From Plasmodium brasilianum (Eukaryota; Apicomplexa; Aconoidasida; Haemosporida; Plasmodiidae), in NCBI RefSeq assembly GCF_023973825.1, contig NW_027122950.1, positions 62,001 through 126,000 of the forward strand: a DNA stretch of 64,000 nt. The letters are read 5' to 3'. The notes beneath the pieces were generated by a model that saw nothing but the letters and a program-made list of their open reading frames with translations, was not told the origin of the DNA and made no database searches. A program made the position numbers and the translations under genes. Shown in pieces: positions 38,651 through 52,366 of this stretch. Every line of letters begins with the position of its first letter. The stretch's first letter is position 1.

Positions 38651-41340
38651 ATAATAAAAAGCTTGCATCAATTGCACATACAGGAAAATTTACATATGAA
38701 GTATTAATTCAATTGGAACTTAAAAAAAAACAAAATTATACCATATTTTCTATAATTTTTTTTTATTTTTGTAAAAATTATATTAGATTAATATACATAA
38801 AGTTATTTGTAATATGAAACTATTATATATATTTAAAATAAAAAAAATCACTTAAAAAAAATAAAAGTCAGCTAAATTTTAGACTAAAATGTAAGAAGCG
38901 TCGATGAAGCTCGTAATTGTCCTCATTCTATATATTGTTTTAGCTTATCTACGTTTGTTTTAACATATTTCAGTAGCAATCACATTAGCATTCGTGTTGT
39001 AAAAACTATCTACTAGTTATATTATTAAGATTATTGTAAAAATATTATTTAATGGAACAACAGGAAAATTATAATTTCACTGACAATATATTTGTCGTAC
39101 ATTAATTAATTTTTAAGAGAAATATTAAAATACAAAAAATAATATGTCTTATTATTATTATAACATTAACAACACGTTATATTAAAAGAAGCCTGAAATA
39201 TAATTTTAAATATTATATTTATAAAAAATCATTAATACAAGTGATATTATATCTAGAATAATTTAAAGTATTAAGGGATTAATATAAATATTTATATGTG
39301 AATTAATGGATACACATCTAAAATAAACACATGTAATTAATAATGCTATTCATTTATGTTGAATGGATTCACCTGTGACCTAATTACATATTTCAAGAAA
39401 AATCAAAATTTTTTATAGTTGATTCTTTTATTTTACCTAATATGCACAATTAATTTAAATTTTTTTCAATATTTTTAATAAATATAGCATGAATATAATA
39501 ATATAGAAAAAACTGATGCTCTAAAAACTACAATCACTTTTAATTACAAGGAGTTTTAGAAAACAATTAAAGGAAGATTATTTGTTTATATAATATATAT
39601 TATTATGTAGCCTTTCTATTAGATATTATTTTTTATTAAGGGATGTTATACTTTTTTATATAACCACAAATTGTAAATTTTTACAAAGTGCTATCAGCAT
39701 GAAAAACTTATATAAATGTTTAAAATGAAAAATTATTTTGTATATATTTATATCAATATATTTACTGTTTGAATACGAAAACACAAAATAAATAAATAAT
39801 TATCTTGTTTTTGTTAAATAGCATAGGATAATATGCATTATGTAACATATTAAAAACATAAAGTTTTTATATATTCTTCTCAAATAACATAAAAGCTCTA
39901 ATTTAATATAATATTTGCTTTAATATTTATAATAATTTAATAAAAAGTACATTCACTGTTATTTTTTTTATAAAGTTTTCAATATGAAAATAAATGCAAT
40001 ATATAATTTCTTAAATTGTATTGCATGTTATTTATCACATGATCTTTTCGTATTTGTTATCTAAATCATTTAGATCTTAAATTATTTTATATATTATATT
40101 TGCTTTTATAGTAGTTTTAATTCTTGTAATTATTATAATTCCTAGAACTGTTTTTTTACTACATTTACTTTTTTTTTGTTTATTTAAATTACCTTTTCTG
40201 TATAACCTACAAATTTATACTTTTTCTCAAAAAAATAAAAGAAAAAAAAAGTATAAATTTAATGATCCTTAAATCTAATAAATTTTATTTTAGTAGCAAA
40301 AAAAATACAGTTTTTTAAATAACATAAAAATTTTATTGTTTCTAAGAGATTTGTATATTTTGAATATATACAAGTGTTTAATCGAATAATAATTTATGAA
40401 ACATCAAAATTAGTATTTGAATTAAATATTAGAAAGGAATTTTTTAATTCTTGTACGAATGTACTATATGTCGTAGATGTATGGCACTTGTTAGATTATA
40501 ATTTATACTATGAAAAAAAAAATTTGTTTTTTTTTAATTTTTTTTTTATCCTATGAATACTATTAGATGTTATTCAATGATTTGTGTTTTTTCAGTTATT
40601 TAATAATATTTAAAAGGTATAAAATACTTATATATCTAATCTTATCATTAGAAAACTGAGCAAAATATTAAAAACTATGTGTATTATATATGCTAATATA
40701 TGTACTATTACCGTATAATTTTTATTGTAATTTTAAAATAAAATATTTATGAACTAACAATCTATTTTTTGTGAAATGTATTTATGGAAATGGTTTAGAA
40801 TAGTTCTGTAAAAGTATTATTATACATATACGAATATATGTATATTTTGAGCATTTATTAATAGAGTTACTTTTAAAAAAGTTGATTTATTTTTACTTTG
40901 CTTTTTGTATAAATAACTTTATAGGAAATATTTACGAAAATATTTTTAAAATGTTCTTTTCCTTCTTTTTACATTATATCTATATTTTATTTATGTAAGG
41001 CATACTTTTTTAAAAAATAAAATAAAACAACATTAGATATAACTATACATTATAACACTATTATGCAAAAAGGAATGAATTTTGTACTAACGTACATATA
41101 TTATAAATTAAATAATTCTAACTAGAATGAAAAAAATAAATATATTACTACAGTTAAAACTCTTTAATTAACCCCTTTCATTTGTATATCAACTTATTTC
41201 CGTAGTGAGATATATTAATATAACATCAATTTTGCTTTATTTTTTTTATCTATTTCGCCTTTTGTATAAGTATATACCTATAATGAAATTTCTTTTATGA
41301 GTAATTAAATTAATCAAATTATAAATATTAAAAATATTTT
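38651..41340. other. spacer
   Basis: No supported gene. Around 40110-40250 (+) a hydrophobic open stretch followed by a basic end (VVLILVIIII, then QKNKRKKK) could be a membrane-exon relic or chance. The open stretch at 40374-40556 has no recognisable motif. Confidence 0.4.
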
Positions 41341-41970
41341 CCTTTTATTGTATTATAGCTTCATATACTTCTAAATAATTATATCCGTGAAAAAGTACCG
41401 CTAGATTTAAAAAGTGATACATTATTATCAGAATATGTGGGGTGTACAAATAATGTAGGATTAGATAAATTTTAATTGGATTTTAATATAATTTTTCCAA
41501 AAGTACAGATGATAACGCTGAATTATATATAATGCAAAGAGTTGGTGAAAATATAATGATAATTCAAATTTTGTATCTCAAATATTATACAAGAATGGAC
41601 ATGCGTTATATAAAAGTCATTTTCAGTGATAAATATATTATTGTTGATAAGTTAAAATAAATGAGAGGTTTTTCTTCATATAAATACAGGAAATGTACCG
41701 ATACTGCCAATAAATAAAGATTAAGATATTGTATATATTTGAGTAGCGTTTTATATTTTAATATGAAGGAATACATTCTATCATTGTATTTTTTTTACTT
41801 CTTTTACTTCTTATCCCATTAAGTAATTCTTTATATTTTAAGATATACGTAATAAGATGATTATATAATTTTGAACAGGAGTGAAATATTGTATTACATT
41901 TAGTTATTTTTTAAGTATTTTAATAGTTATTTGTGCATTGATAAAATTCTTAAAATAAGCTGCTGAAACA
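41341..41970 (+). pseudogene. decayed coding relic, possibly pir
   Basis: After an attatag acceptor-like site a coding-like piece reads NNYIREKVPLDLKSDTLLSE and then YVGCTNNVGLDKF before a stop. Further broken pieces follow (STDDNAELY and SQILYKNGHALYKSHF), then a hydrophobic segment (CITFSYFLSILIVICALIKF) near 41895-41955. The order of ectodomain pieces and a membrane span would suit a dead pir copy, but no diagnostic motif survives. Confidence 0.3.
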
Positions 41971-44009
41971 GAAGTAAATGAAATATAAACATACTTATAA
42001 TTAAAATATGGTTTTTAAAAATAATCATTTGCAAACACAAAATAAAAATTTACCTTATTATTAACGAAATTTTGTTATTAAAAAAATAAATTCTTCTATA
42101 TCTGTATATTTTTTTTTCTTCATCCTATATAATAAGAAAATGTATATTAATAAATAAAAGTAAAAATATGCACATTTATTATTTTTATCAATATAAATAT
42201 CTCTACATTTATTTTCTTATTATAAATTATTCTTTTGAGGTAATATAGTGTTCTGACTTAATATAAATATATATGTATATTGGAGGAAAATACATAAAGA
42301 TGTTAAATAATTTTTTAGCAATATTGACAAAAACAATATGTGCTTTATATGAAAGCATTATACGTGTATATATTTCATGTGGATTTACATTTTAATAAAT
42401 TGGTGATATTTCAATTTAATATAGAAAATTACAATCTGTATAAATACTCTGAACAAATAAGGCAATTTATATATTTATAAAAAAAAATTTTCCCTTTTTT
42501 TTTAAGGTTGTAACTAATTATTTGAATAATTTTTTTTAATACATATAATATATACTACTTCTAATTTTAATAAATTACATTGTTCTTTATTTTACAAAAC
42601 AGAACAATTAGTCCATTTGTTCTTATATGTATTTTTTATTTAAAGGTACATATAATATATCATCTACATTAAAAAATTATTATAATATATATGTGTTTTT
42701 TCTTAATTTATTTGATGTACGAATATTTCTACTATATATTTAGGATTGTTTTATATTTCAATTATGAAATTATGATTATGTAATAAAATAATTATTTTTT
42801 AAAAATGAATTATTATATGTATATTATTAACTTTGTAATTCATGAAGATTTATATTTAAATGAGTTCCTTAAAGAACATTTATTATTTTACGTTTTAATT
42901 TATGTAGTTCTTGGAGTTAATACTTTCTTATGAAAATTAATTAAACATAAATGATAAAATATATTGACAGTAAAATGTTACATTTATTTTAATAATTGGA
43001 ATAGTTAAACAGCAACGTTATTCCTATAAGAATATTCACATGTTATTACATTCATGCAACAATAACTATGTATATATATAAATAACTATAATTTTTTAAC
43101 TATATTTTTTCTAAAAACATATGTTAAATAAAAAAGAAAAGAAAAAAAAATATATGTGCATAAATTTACAAACTTTGCATTTGGTAATAAGAGTATAAGG
43201 TATATGTAATTAAAATGTTTAAGGTTCAAATATTATATTAAAAAAAACATAGATCATTTCTTATTTGCCTCTGAAACGTATACGCTTTTATTAGCATAAA
43301 TATTTTGTTATATATTTGATTATTAAAATTTATTATAATACATAAAAAGATTCATAGGTTAACGTAGTAACTAATGCTAATAATACATATAAAATAAAAA
43401 AGAAAATTGTACAAAATGTTATTTTCATGACTTACTATAACTATTATTACACAGTTATAATAGTTAATTTTATTTTAGAAATAACAAATTTTTTCAAACT
43501 GTAATTTTTATAAAATTATAATTATTAATGGGTAACCTTTTTTGAAATTATTAATTATTCTTATAATGTAGAGAACAGTGTATTATCTATATTCTCTATA
43601 TTCTATATAAACTCAATATTTGGAAATATTAAGAAGTCATATATATATTAGTTATTAATTTTGAAAAGAATTAATAAAAAAAGTTATTTCTTTACATTAT
43701 TATATTAAATAAATAATTTATTTATTCCTAATATGTATGAATGAACTCAATTTATATTATTTTAATTAAAGTTATGTCTTTTGTAAATAACATTAAGATA
43801 ATAAATATACAGTTTATATTTGAGATTATTTTTCTCTAAGTCTGTTTTAAAAAAAAATTACAGTTATAAACTATTTACTATGTGTTTATAAAGAAATAAT
43901 AAAGAACAAATAAATTAAATAATAATAGTGACCTTCATCATTAAAATAACATTTTATTATTATTAATTATATCGTTCCTGAATATATTATTGTATTAAAA
44001 ATACGTATA
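41971..44009. other. spacer and 5' flank of the type B gene
   Basis: No gene. The last 530 nt match the 5' flanks of the other exported genes ('tttataaaattataattatt' near 43508 and the element at 43591). Confidence 0.5.
43591..43630 (+). promoter_or_regulatory. conserved upstream element of exported genes
   Basis: attctctatattctatataaactcaatattt-like element about 420 nt before the ATG at 44010. It is followed by 'aagaagtcatat', also seen near position 190. Confidence 0.45.
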
Positions 44010-45005
44010 ATGGAACAAGTAATTAATTCCTTGTTATTTAAAAAAATTTCTAAGTTTATACTTTTAAATTGGATATGTCGTTTTTACGTTTATGTGGTAT
44101 GATAATATTATCTAAGTATATTTATATTATTTATATTGTTAGTGTTTCGTTTTTACTGAGAGTCCATTCATTTACTTAAATGATAACTTTTTTTTTTGCA
44201 GAGTACGCATAATAAAACTTTGTATGAATGCTATAATCATCGTACAAAATTATATACAAGAAATTTTCGTTTACTGGAAATATATGAACAGGATAAAAAT
44301 TCAAGTTACGGATGCTTAAAAGAAGATATAGAAAATGGAATTAAAGATAAAAAATATATATCTAATAATGAAAAGAGAGCGTCCGTAAAAAAAAAACTAT
44401 CAAATGGAAGTTTACCAAAGAATGCAAGATGTAATAAAAAAGATATGAAAAATAAATCTTGTATATTTGAAACCAAAGAATATTCTCAACTAGAAAAAAA
44501 AATATTCAAAGAACTGGATTATATCGATTTTCTTAAAAGAAACAGGACAATTAGCAAAAATATTTACAAAAAAATAATAAGTAAAAAATACGGACTACGA
44601 TTTGCTTTACCTTTATTATTACTTCTGGTGTTATCATTATCATTTATATTAGATAAATTTGGTGGATATGGTCTTGCAAATGCTTTGTATAATATAATAC
44701 ATGTTTTTTCACCTGTGTCTGACAGCACAATTGTTGGAACTGTTTATGATCATGCAATTTCTCCAGCCATAAAATCTTTACATATATGGTTGACAAATTC
44801 ACCTTTAAGTTGGCTCTTCAATACTGTAGTAAAATTAGAAAAGGCTGGTGCTACTAGGTATGCTAACTACTGCGTGGGTGCATTTTTTTACTTTATAATA
44901 TATTTTCTACCTTTCTTTATATTAGGTTTCGTACTTATATCAGCGATTGTTTATTATCATAAAAAAGTTAAAAAATATAATAGAATTAAGTTTAAAAAAA
45001 GATAA
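44010..45005 (+). CDS. type B exported protein (fam-l/fam-m family, probably fam-m)
   Basis: Exons 44010-44096 and 44202-45005, phase 0, intact; 296 aa. Exon 1 is MEQVINSLLFKKISKFILLN followed by WICRFYVYV; donor gtatga, acceptor ttttttgcag. Exon 2 begins STHNKTLYECYNHRTKLYTR, with an RLLEI export-like motif, KKYISNNEKRASVKKK, and the type B core MKNKSCIFETKEYS, EKKIFKELDYIDFLKRNRTI and YKKIISKKYGLR. Membrane segments lie at about 167-186 (ending FILDKFGGYG) and 257-282. The loop has LTNSPLSWLFNTVVK, matching the NSPL...VVK loop of the gene at 33510, its closest relative here. The tail KKVKKYNRIKFKKR is basic. Confidence 0.87.
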
Positions 45006-45775
45006 AAAATATAATAAGTAATATTTTTCTTTCTGAGATTAAGTATTCAATATGAATTAATATCTTCATTATATGTATTTACATAAAAAATATAACGATA
45101 ATTTATTGATTTATATATGTTAACATATATATATATGGCCTTTTTTACTCAATCGTAAAAAAAATATTCTTAGTTTTTAGCGAGTGTGAATGTTTTTACA
45201 TTTTTCATTTCGTAGTTTAAGGTATCTATTCAGCTTAATTGAATTTTTTGTATTAATATATATATTTGTGTATTTCAATAAATTCCTATAAAAAATACAA
45301 GCTTGTCGACTATGATTAATATATATTAAGACAATTCATATAATTTTATTGACGTCTTGTGTTAATTTATTTTTTAACTATAAATAATGCTTGTTTATAT
45401 TTTTTATCGTTTTTTAGAATAAAACCTTTATTAATTGACATATATATATATAAATGTTTAGTAAGCTTTAAATTAAAAGGATATATGTCCTTTATTGTTT
45501 TCATAAAACGAAGCAAATATATTTTGTTGTATTTGTCTGTATATATTAAATAAGAGAAAACTTAATATTTATTAAATAAAATAAGTGTTATGCGAACGAC
45601 CATATGGAAAAATTTCATTCTAAAGCATTTATTAAGGGATTTTTACTTTATTCTGCATGATTTAAAAAAAAAAATATAAATATATAATAAAATATATTTA
45701 TTAAATTTAGGGTTCTTATAATAGTTATCTTAATAATTTTATATATTCACATTAAAATGGAGAATTAACACTATT

Positions 45776-45800
45776 TATTATTTTATTATTTTATTATTTT
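45776..45800. repeat. period-8 (TTTTATTA)n repeat
   Basis: Three units of an 8-nt T/A motif. Confidence 0.75.
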
Positions 45801-48096
45801 GGTGAATTGTGATATTAAATCATTATCACAATAATTAATTAAATATAACTTACACTGAAATTTATATATAAATATACTAATAATTTTTATTATTAAAAGA
45901 TTAAACGAATAAATTAAATGTAATCAAAAATTAATAAAAGATATATACAAATCCTCTTTCTGTCTATTTTTTTATGATAATAAGGCTTGAAATACATTTA
46001 TATGTATGCATAAAGGATAAATTATTATTAAAGATAAGGAAAAAAGATATATAATTTTTCTACATTCATATAATAATTTGCGAGTATTTTTTTATGTATA
46101 TTTTCTCATTTTTTATCTTTATTAATATATAAATATTTAATATTGCTATGAAGTAGTATAAAAATATAAGTAGTTTATATTGATAATTACTTATTAATTT
46201 ATAGAGATAACATTTCTTTTGTAAATAATATGTAATTAAAAAATAAAATTATTTCTTATTAAATAATTCATAAGTATATTTCTTTTGATTTTTTTTTGAT
46301 TACTTTTGCTTTAAATGAGTCTATTAAAAAACTTTTTATATATTTTTGTAGAAGTTTTAATTAAATAAGTGCACCAATTTAATAGTAAGAATTTTGGAGT
46401 AATTGTAAAATTTAATATATAGAAAAGATTATTAAAATTTCCGCTATAAATGCAAAAATATGTTAAGTACATATTAGGCAATTTTATTTAATGAAAAATA
46501 AAAATGAATCATTCTAAAATCTTATAGATTTGAAAATTATTACGCCTAAAAATAAAATATATTAATATAAAAAATAGATTTAAAAAATATTCTTTCAGAA
46601 TATAATATTGGATCTACAGACGATTGAAATAATATTACGACTTTAGTATGCATATATATATGAAAGAGTAATTCACTTATGTTTTAAATATTAAAAGAGT
46701 AAAATAAGTATTTTATGGAAAAATTAACCTCTTTTTATTTATTTCTTAATTAGGGATAAGAGTTATCTATAGAATTATAGATCATTTTTAAAAAAAATTT
46801 CAAATATTGTTTAAAAATTATCATGCTTGCTAAAATAGGCACGCACTATTTATAAATAATTGTTTAGCAGAATTACAATATAAAGTGAGCTTATTTTTCA
46901 TAATTAAATTTATAATATATATATGGATTATTATACATTTTAAAAATTGTGTGAATTATATTTTATAATGAAATATTAGATGTGAACAAAAATCTAAAAA
47001 GGTCAAATTATGATAACAATTATACGAAGCTATATAAGAGTTTTCATACATAGTACTATGAATGTATAAATACTGTATAAATATAAGAATATAATAATGA
47101 TAATTTTTGTAATATATTGAATCATTTAAAATTATTTAATTATTCATTTAGAGGAGTAAAAATTTTTAAAGAAAACCATAATATAATGTAAAGTTTAGGA
47201 TGTATAGAATTATATTTTGGACATAACACATTATTATATTTCCTTTAATTATAGCATATAATAACAATAAATATATAGGTCTAATATATTTTGTCGTTAA
47301 AAATAATTTTAATAAAATATTGTTTGTTTATATATTTATGTCTTTTTATTATGTTTTACATTTAAAATATGTTCTTGTCATTATATATTCTTAACGAAAC
47401 GAATAAAAAATAATGTATAAATTATAAAATTAACAACAGAAAAATTTGCAAATCATAAATTTTAATATATAATATGGTTAAACTTTCTTGTTTATTACGT
47501 ATATATTATACAATATATATATTATTCTTATTTGTGAATTTATTCGTTTTAAATATACTAGAATTAATGTAAATGCACATTATGTTTCTATTACGATTAT
47601 GCTCTTAATATCTTTTTTAACTATGTTAATATTTTTTCTAAATATATGTAATTAATAAAAATAAAATAATTAAAAATTTAAATATATAAATACAAGCTTT
47701 ATCATTTAAATATAATGGAATAAATTAAATTTAATAAAATATCGTAATTTTAAAGTGTTAACCTATAAAAATATTATATAAATTATTCCTTTTCAATAGA
47801 ATACTTATTTATTCATAAATTAAGTAGTAACATATAAATAGAACTTATTATAAAAATTATACATAACGAAAGATTGTATGTGATTATGAATAAATTAGTG
47901 AATGTGTTATATTCAACACATCATAATATGTTTTATTTTTTTATAACTACTAATATTATTATAATAATTAACATACTATTAAGAATAAATATTTTTTCCA
48001 AAATACAATATTTATAAAATTAGAAATATTAATAGAATAGTATACTTGAAATTATTAATTGTTATATTAATATGTATAGAAATCTATTACATATAT

Positions 48097-48132
48097 ATTC
48101 TCTACATTCCATACAGTATATAAACTTAAAAT
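48097..48132 (+). promoter_or_regulatory. conserved upstream element of exported genes
   Basis: attctctacattccatacagtatataaactt-like element about 420 nt before the ATG at 48515. The 100 nt before it also match the flank at 60-140, including 'ttatattaatatgtata'. Confidence 0.45.
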
Positions 48133-48514
48133 ATATATTTAATATTAAATCGAATATTTATATCTATATATATTCTTAACATGATTAAAAAATTATTTAT
48201 TTAATTAGTGCATTATATTAAAAGAACAAATTAAATATTTTAAATATTTATGAATCAATTAATATTGTTGTATTTCAATGGAAATGATTTTTTTTTTATA
48301 TAAAGTCATAGTAAAAATTATGTAATATATTTTTAAAGTTATTTTATTTTGTTTTGTAATAAATTTTACAATAATTTAGTACATTTCGTTATATATTTAG
48401 AAAACCATAATATAAATAATTTTTTATATAAATATTGATTTAATTATCATTAGAAGTGTAATATATAATCCTTAATTTTTTCCGTAATATATTACAACAT
48501 TAATGATCTATATA

Positions 48515-49405
48515 ATGCAATATAAAATTAATTCAGTCATATTTATTAAAATTATTTTATTCCTCCTTCTAACTTGGATTTATCATTTTAACAATGATGT
48601 GGTATAACAAAATTATTTATGTTTTTCTGAATTATTCTTATTTTATATATATTATTTTTATTAATTATTTTTTTAGTGTTTTATTTTGTATACAAATATA
48701 TAGCAAATAATTACATTATTCTTTTAGAGTATATTTAATAAATCCGCAGATGATAACTTTCACTCTGATAGAATATTAGTTATAAGAAATTATCGATCAC
48801 TATCAAATTATAAATTTTATAAAAATCCAAATAATACAAAGCTTAATGAAAAATTTCTGAATAATCGATTGAATGTGCAGAAACACATATCCAATAATGA
48901 AAAGGTACCCAAAAGAAGAAGTCAGAAATCAAAAAGAAACTTATTAAATAAGGCGCAATATTATACAGAAGTCATAGATTATAATAATGCAATGTTTGAT
49001 GGAAAGTATTTCCATTTTGAAAAAAAATGGATTAAAAAAAAGGGTTATGATCATTTTCTTGAAAGAAACAAAAAAATATGTAATATAGCTTTAAAAAAAT
49101 TAAGATTTAGAAAATATAGAATTGGGGTTGCTATGTTTTCTATATTTCTCTTGCTGGGAATTGGAATGCCCATATTATCTAGATTGTCATTTTTGAAGGA
49201 TATATGGGATAAAATTCCTGAGGATTCATCGTGGTATACTTTTAAAGAATTTATAGATCCACTGATAAAAGGAAAAGAATTCTACATTTTTATAGCATTA
49301 TTTAGCGTACTTATGACTATTTTATCTAGTATTCTTATAATAGTAACTTATAAGATCTTAAGAAATAATGAAAAATATAATAAAATAAAGTTAATGGGAG
49401 AGTAA
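48515..49405 (+). CDS. type A exported protein (fam-l/fam-m family, probably fam-l)
   Basis: Exons 48515-48601 and 48728-49405, phase 0, intact; 254 aa. Exon 1 is MQYKINSVIFIKIILFLLLT followed by WIYHFNNDV; donor gtataa, acceptor attcttttag. Exon 2 begins SIFNKSADDNFHSDRILVIR, with an RSLSN export-like motif and ISNNEKVPKRRSQKSKR. The type A block NKAQYYTEVIDYNNAMFDGK follows, then YFHFEKKWIKKKGYD. A membrane segment (GVAMFSIFLLLGIGMPILS), a charged loop and a second hydrophobic segment (FIALFSVLMTILSSILIIVT) precede the end NNEKYNKIKLMGE. It has the same length as the gene at 29978 and sits 3.5 kb after a type B gene on the same strand. Confidence 0.87.
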
Positions 49406-52366
49406 ACCGAATGATAAAGAATATATATATTTTTATAAATAAGTCATTAAAATGAAGCCATTACTGTAACATTTTTAGTAATATACTTACTAAGCTAGGC
49501 ATAATTTCCAAAGTATTATGAATGAGTACGCGTATAACTAATTTCTTTTATTTACAACAATAAAAATATATCTTGTTCATTTTATGTGAATTTGAAAGTT
49601 TCATATTTTAAATTTGTATTTTAAAATATTATTTCTGCTTAATTAAAAACATATGGAATTATATATATATATCTATGCATATAAATAGATTTCTACGAAT
49701 AATAGTTCTTTTTGCTTTAAATTCAATAAAAAATGAAATGCTCGTATAATTTTATAAAACTAAGATTTTTTATATTTGACATAACATATGTGGTCTCATA
49801 TTTTATATTTTTTATATCCTGAAATGATTATTAGTTCGAGTAATAAAAAAAAATGTATTATTAGTTTTAAATTAACAATAAATATGTCATCTTTCGTATT
49901 TCATATTTCTAACAGAACACATTATGAGGCACTGATATATATATATATATATATATTGTTTTATTTTTACTTAAAAAAACCCTTAATATTTATTTTATAT
50001 AATATGTTTTGCAGAAATTATTTAACTAAACATATATATTGAAAACACATACTTAAAAGTTATTTAGTTTTATTTTTATGGTATATGAGTGAAATTATAA
50101 GTATATAATGAAATAATATCCTTTTTAATTATGGCTATTTGTTACTGTTTACTAGCTTGGAGTTCTAAATGACTACAATCTTGTTAATTGTTAAATACGA
50201 TCATTATGTTATTATTGATACTAAATATAAATCTAATTAAATTCTGCAAAAATTGTTTATATGTAAATTAGGTAAAAAATTCACAAATAAATAGAATACA
50301 TATGGTTATTTTTTATGTGATCAAATAATTAAATTAGTGAATTCATTTTAATTAAATATTGAAAGAACTTGAATTGAAATAATTTATTATTTTTTTGCAA
50401 AAATATGTTTATTTAAAGTATAATAGTTCCTAATTATAATCTATGTTCTTTTTATATTAATAATTAGTACGAATTTTAAATTACGAATAAATGTCCTTAA
50501 TTAGTTCCCCAATGAATTTACGTAACTCATGATATATATAATTTTGAATAATTAATATTAATACATATATTTTATTTTCACATGAAACAATGTTTTTATT
50601 TTCATCGAAAAGGTTTTTATTATAAATGTACTGTTTTCAATTACAAAGGCTAAGAAATTTTATATCAGAAAAATATATTTTTTTTAAATAAGCGAAAATA
50701 TAGTAAATATGCTCATAAATTACAAAATTCATATTTAACCCTTTAAGAATAAAAATTTATGTTTTCTTCATTTTCATATTAATACAATGTACATTTTGTT
50801 TTCCTGAATTTTTGATCTTTTTGAATAAGAAAATTATGATTATCTTTGAATGCCATAAATTTGAAGGTTACTACTATTTATTATAATAATACATTTCGTG
50901 TTTTTATGAATTCTATGTATTCTTATTTTTATTTATGCATGCTTTATTTTAGGCATTTTTTAATTTTTGCACTTGATTTTTTTTGGAATTTTTTATGAGT
51001 TCACTAATTAACTCATACTATTTGTAGTTTTCTTTTTGTTTTTACTTCAGGATATATTAGTGTAAGGAAAATAATATCTATGTACTTTGTATTACTTTGT
51101 CTATTAATATAATCACATTATTTATAAGTTCAGTATGATATGTTATTAACTGTTCCAGTTAATTTTTGCTTGTATGGTTGAAAATTGTATGTTTATGAAA
51201 CTTGAAATATGAAAAATATGAGAGTTCTCGAGTTAGTTTATTTTTCCAAATATAATACAAATAAAACGCATATTAATAATGCTTTTGTTTATATTAAATA
51301 TTGTTTCTAAAAGATATGTAGTTTGCTTTTTTAGTGCATAATTTATTATATTAATTATAGTGTTTATATAAAATCAGAAAAAAATATATTATTTGTTTTA
51401 GCGTATAGTAAATCTTTTTGATTATGCAACAAAAAAATATGTAACTTTTAAAACTATTAACAATTAAATACAATAATCCTATGATTCAATTATAAAGTTA
51501 TAACTTTTGCATAATATTGTTTTTAATTATATATTTTTTAAAAAGTTTTGAACTAAATTTCTATGTATTCATTGTATATTGAGCCTATTAGATATTCATA
51601 TAATTAATAATGCATTCATACATTTTTCCTATATTTTGTCATTAAGACAAAATATATATAACAAAAGATTATCGTAGGTTATACAATAAAAAATATGTGA
51701 ATGGAGGACTTACTTATAAGAGTAAATTAAAGGATTTAACACATTTATATATCTTTATTTTTTATATAGGTTAATTCGTAAATTTTTAAATTATTGCACA
51801 ATTTTTATTTTGATTTATTAATAAAAACAAATGCTCTACATTATTATTAATTAAGCTTTTCACAAGAATCTGTGTATAAGTAATAATGTATTATTTACAT
51901 TATATTTTCGAAATGTTTAATTGTTATTTATATTGTTATTTTTTTTATCGTTGTATTTATTATGAAAATCGATGAATATTTTATTAGTAATATATGTATA
52001 AAGAATTAAAGGACAGATAATATGTTAGTAAATCAAAATGAAAAATTAAGATTGAAAGAAGGATAATAGAATGAAGTATTCATATAATGATAAATTATAA
52101 ATAGATTTTTAATAACTTCATCCAAATGGAAAAGAAAAGATATGATTTGGTTAATTTTTAAATGATATCAATTTTATGGGTAATATTTGTTTAATTATAT
52201 TATCTATTCAAAAATTTAATAATATTATTTAAAACGTTTTTCGTATTATGTGTGTTTATATCAGTTACTATTATATTTGAAACATTATAAATACAGCGTA
52301 ATATTTTTTATAAACCAAATATCATAAATTTAAAAAAACATTTACATTTAAATTTACAATGACAAG
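49406..52366. other. 3' flank of the type A gene and spacer
   Basis: About 49430-50060 contains the shared 3' flank ('ttatgtgaatttgaaag' near 49585) interrupted by an (AT)n run at 49935. At 50110-50180 an 'agcttggagttctaaatgac' segment weakly recalls an exported-gene exon 1 but is too diverged to call. From 50200 to 52366 no gene is seen. Confidence 0.45.
49935..49956. repeat. (AT)n microsatellite
   Basis: Eleven AT units. Confidence 0.85.

Larger units (their letters stand above)
45006..48514. other. spacer between type B and type A genes
   Basis: About 45040-45600 holds the shared 3' flank ('attcttagtttttagcgag' near 45167, 'aacttaatatttatta' near 45557). The middle is A/T-rich with a short period-8 repeat at 45776. 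From about 47990 the conserved 5' flank of the next gene begins. No coding sequence. Confidence 0.5.

Noticed and set aside
50110..50180. Possible exon 1 relic (agcttggagttctaaatgac)
   Set aside because: Only a short partial resemblance to the TWICHF region, with several stops and no donor or exon 2 remnant.
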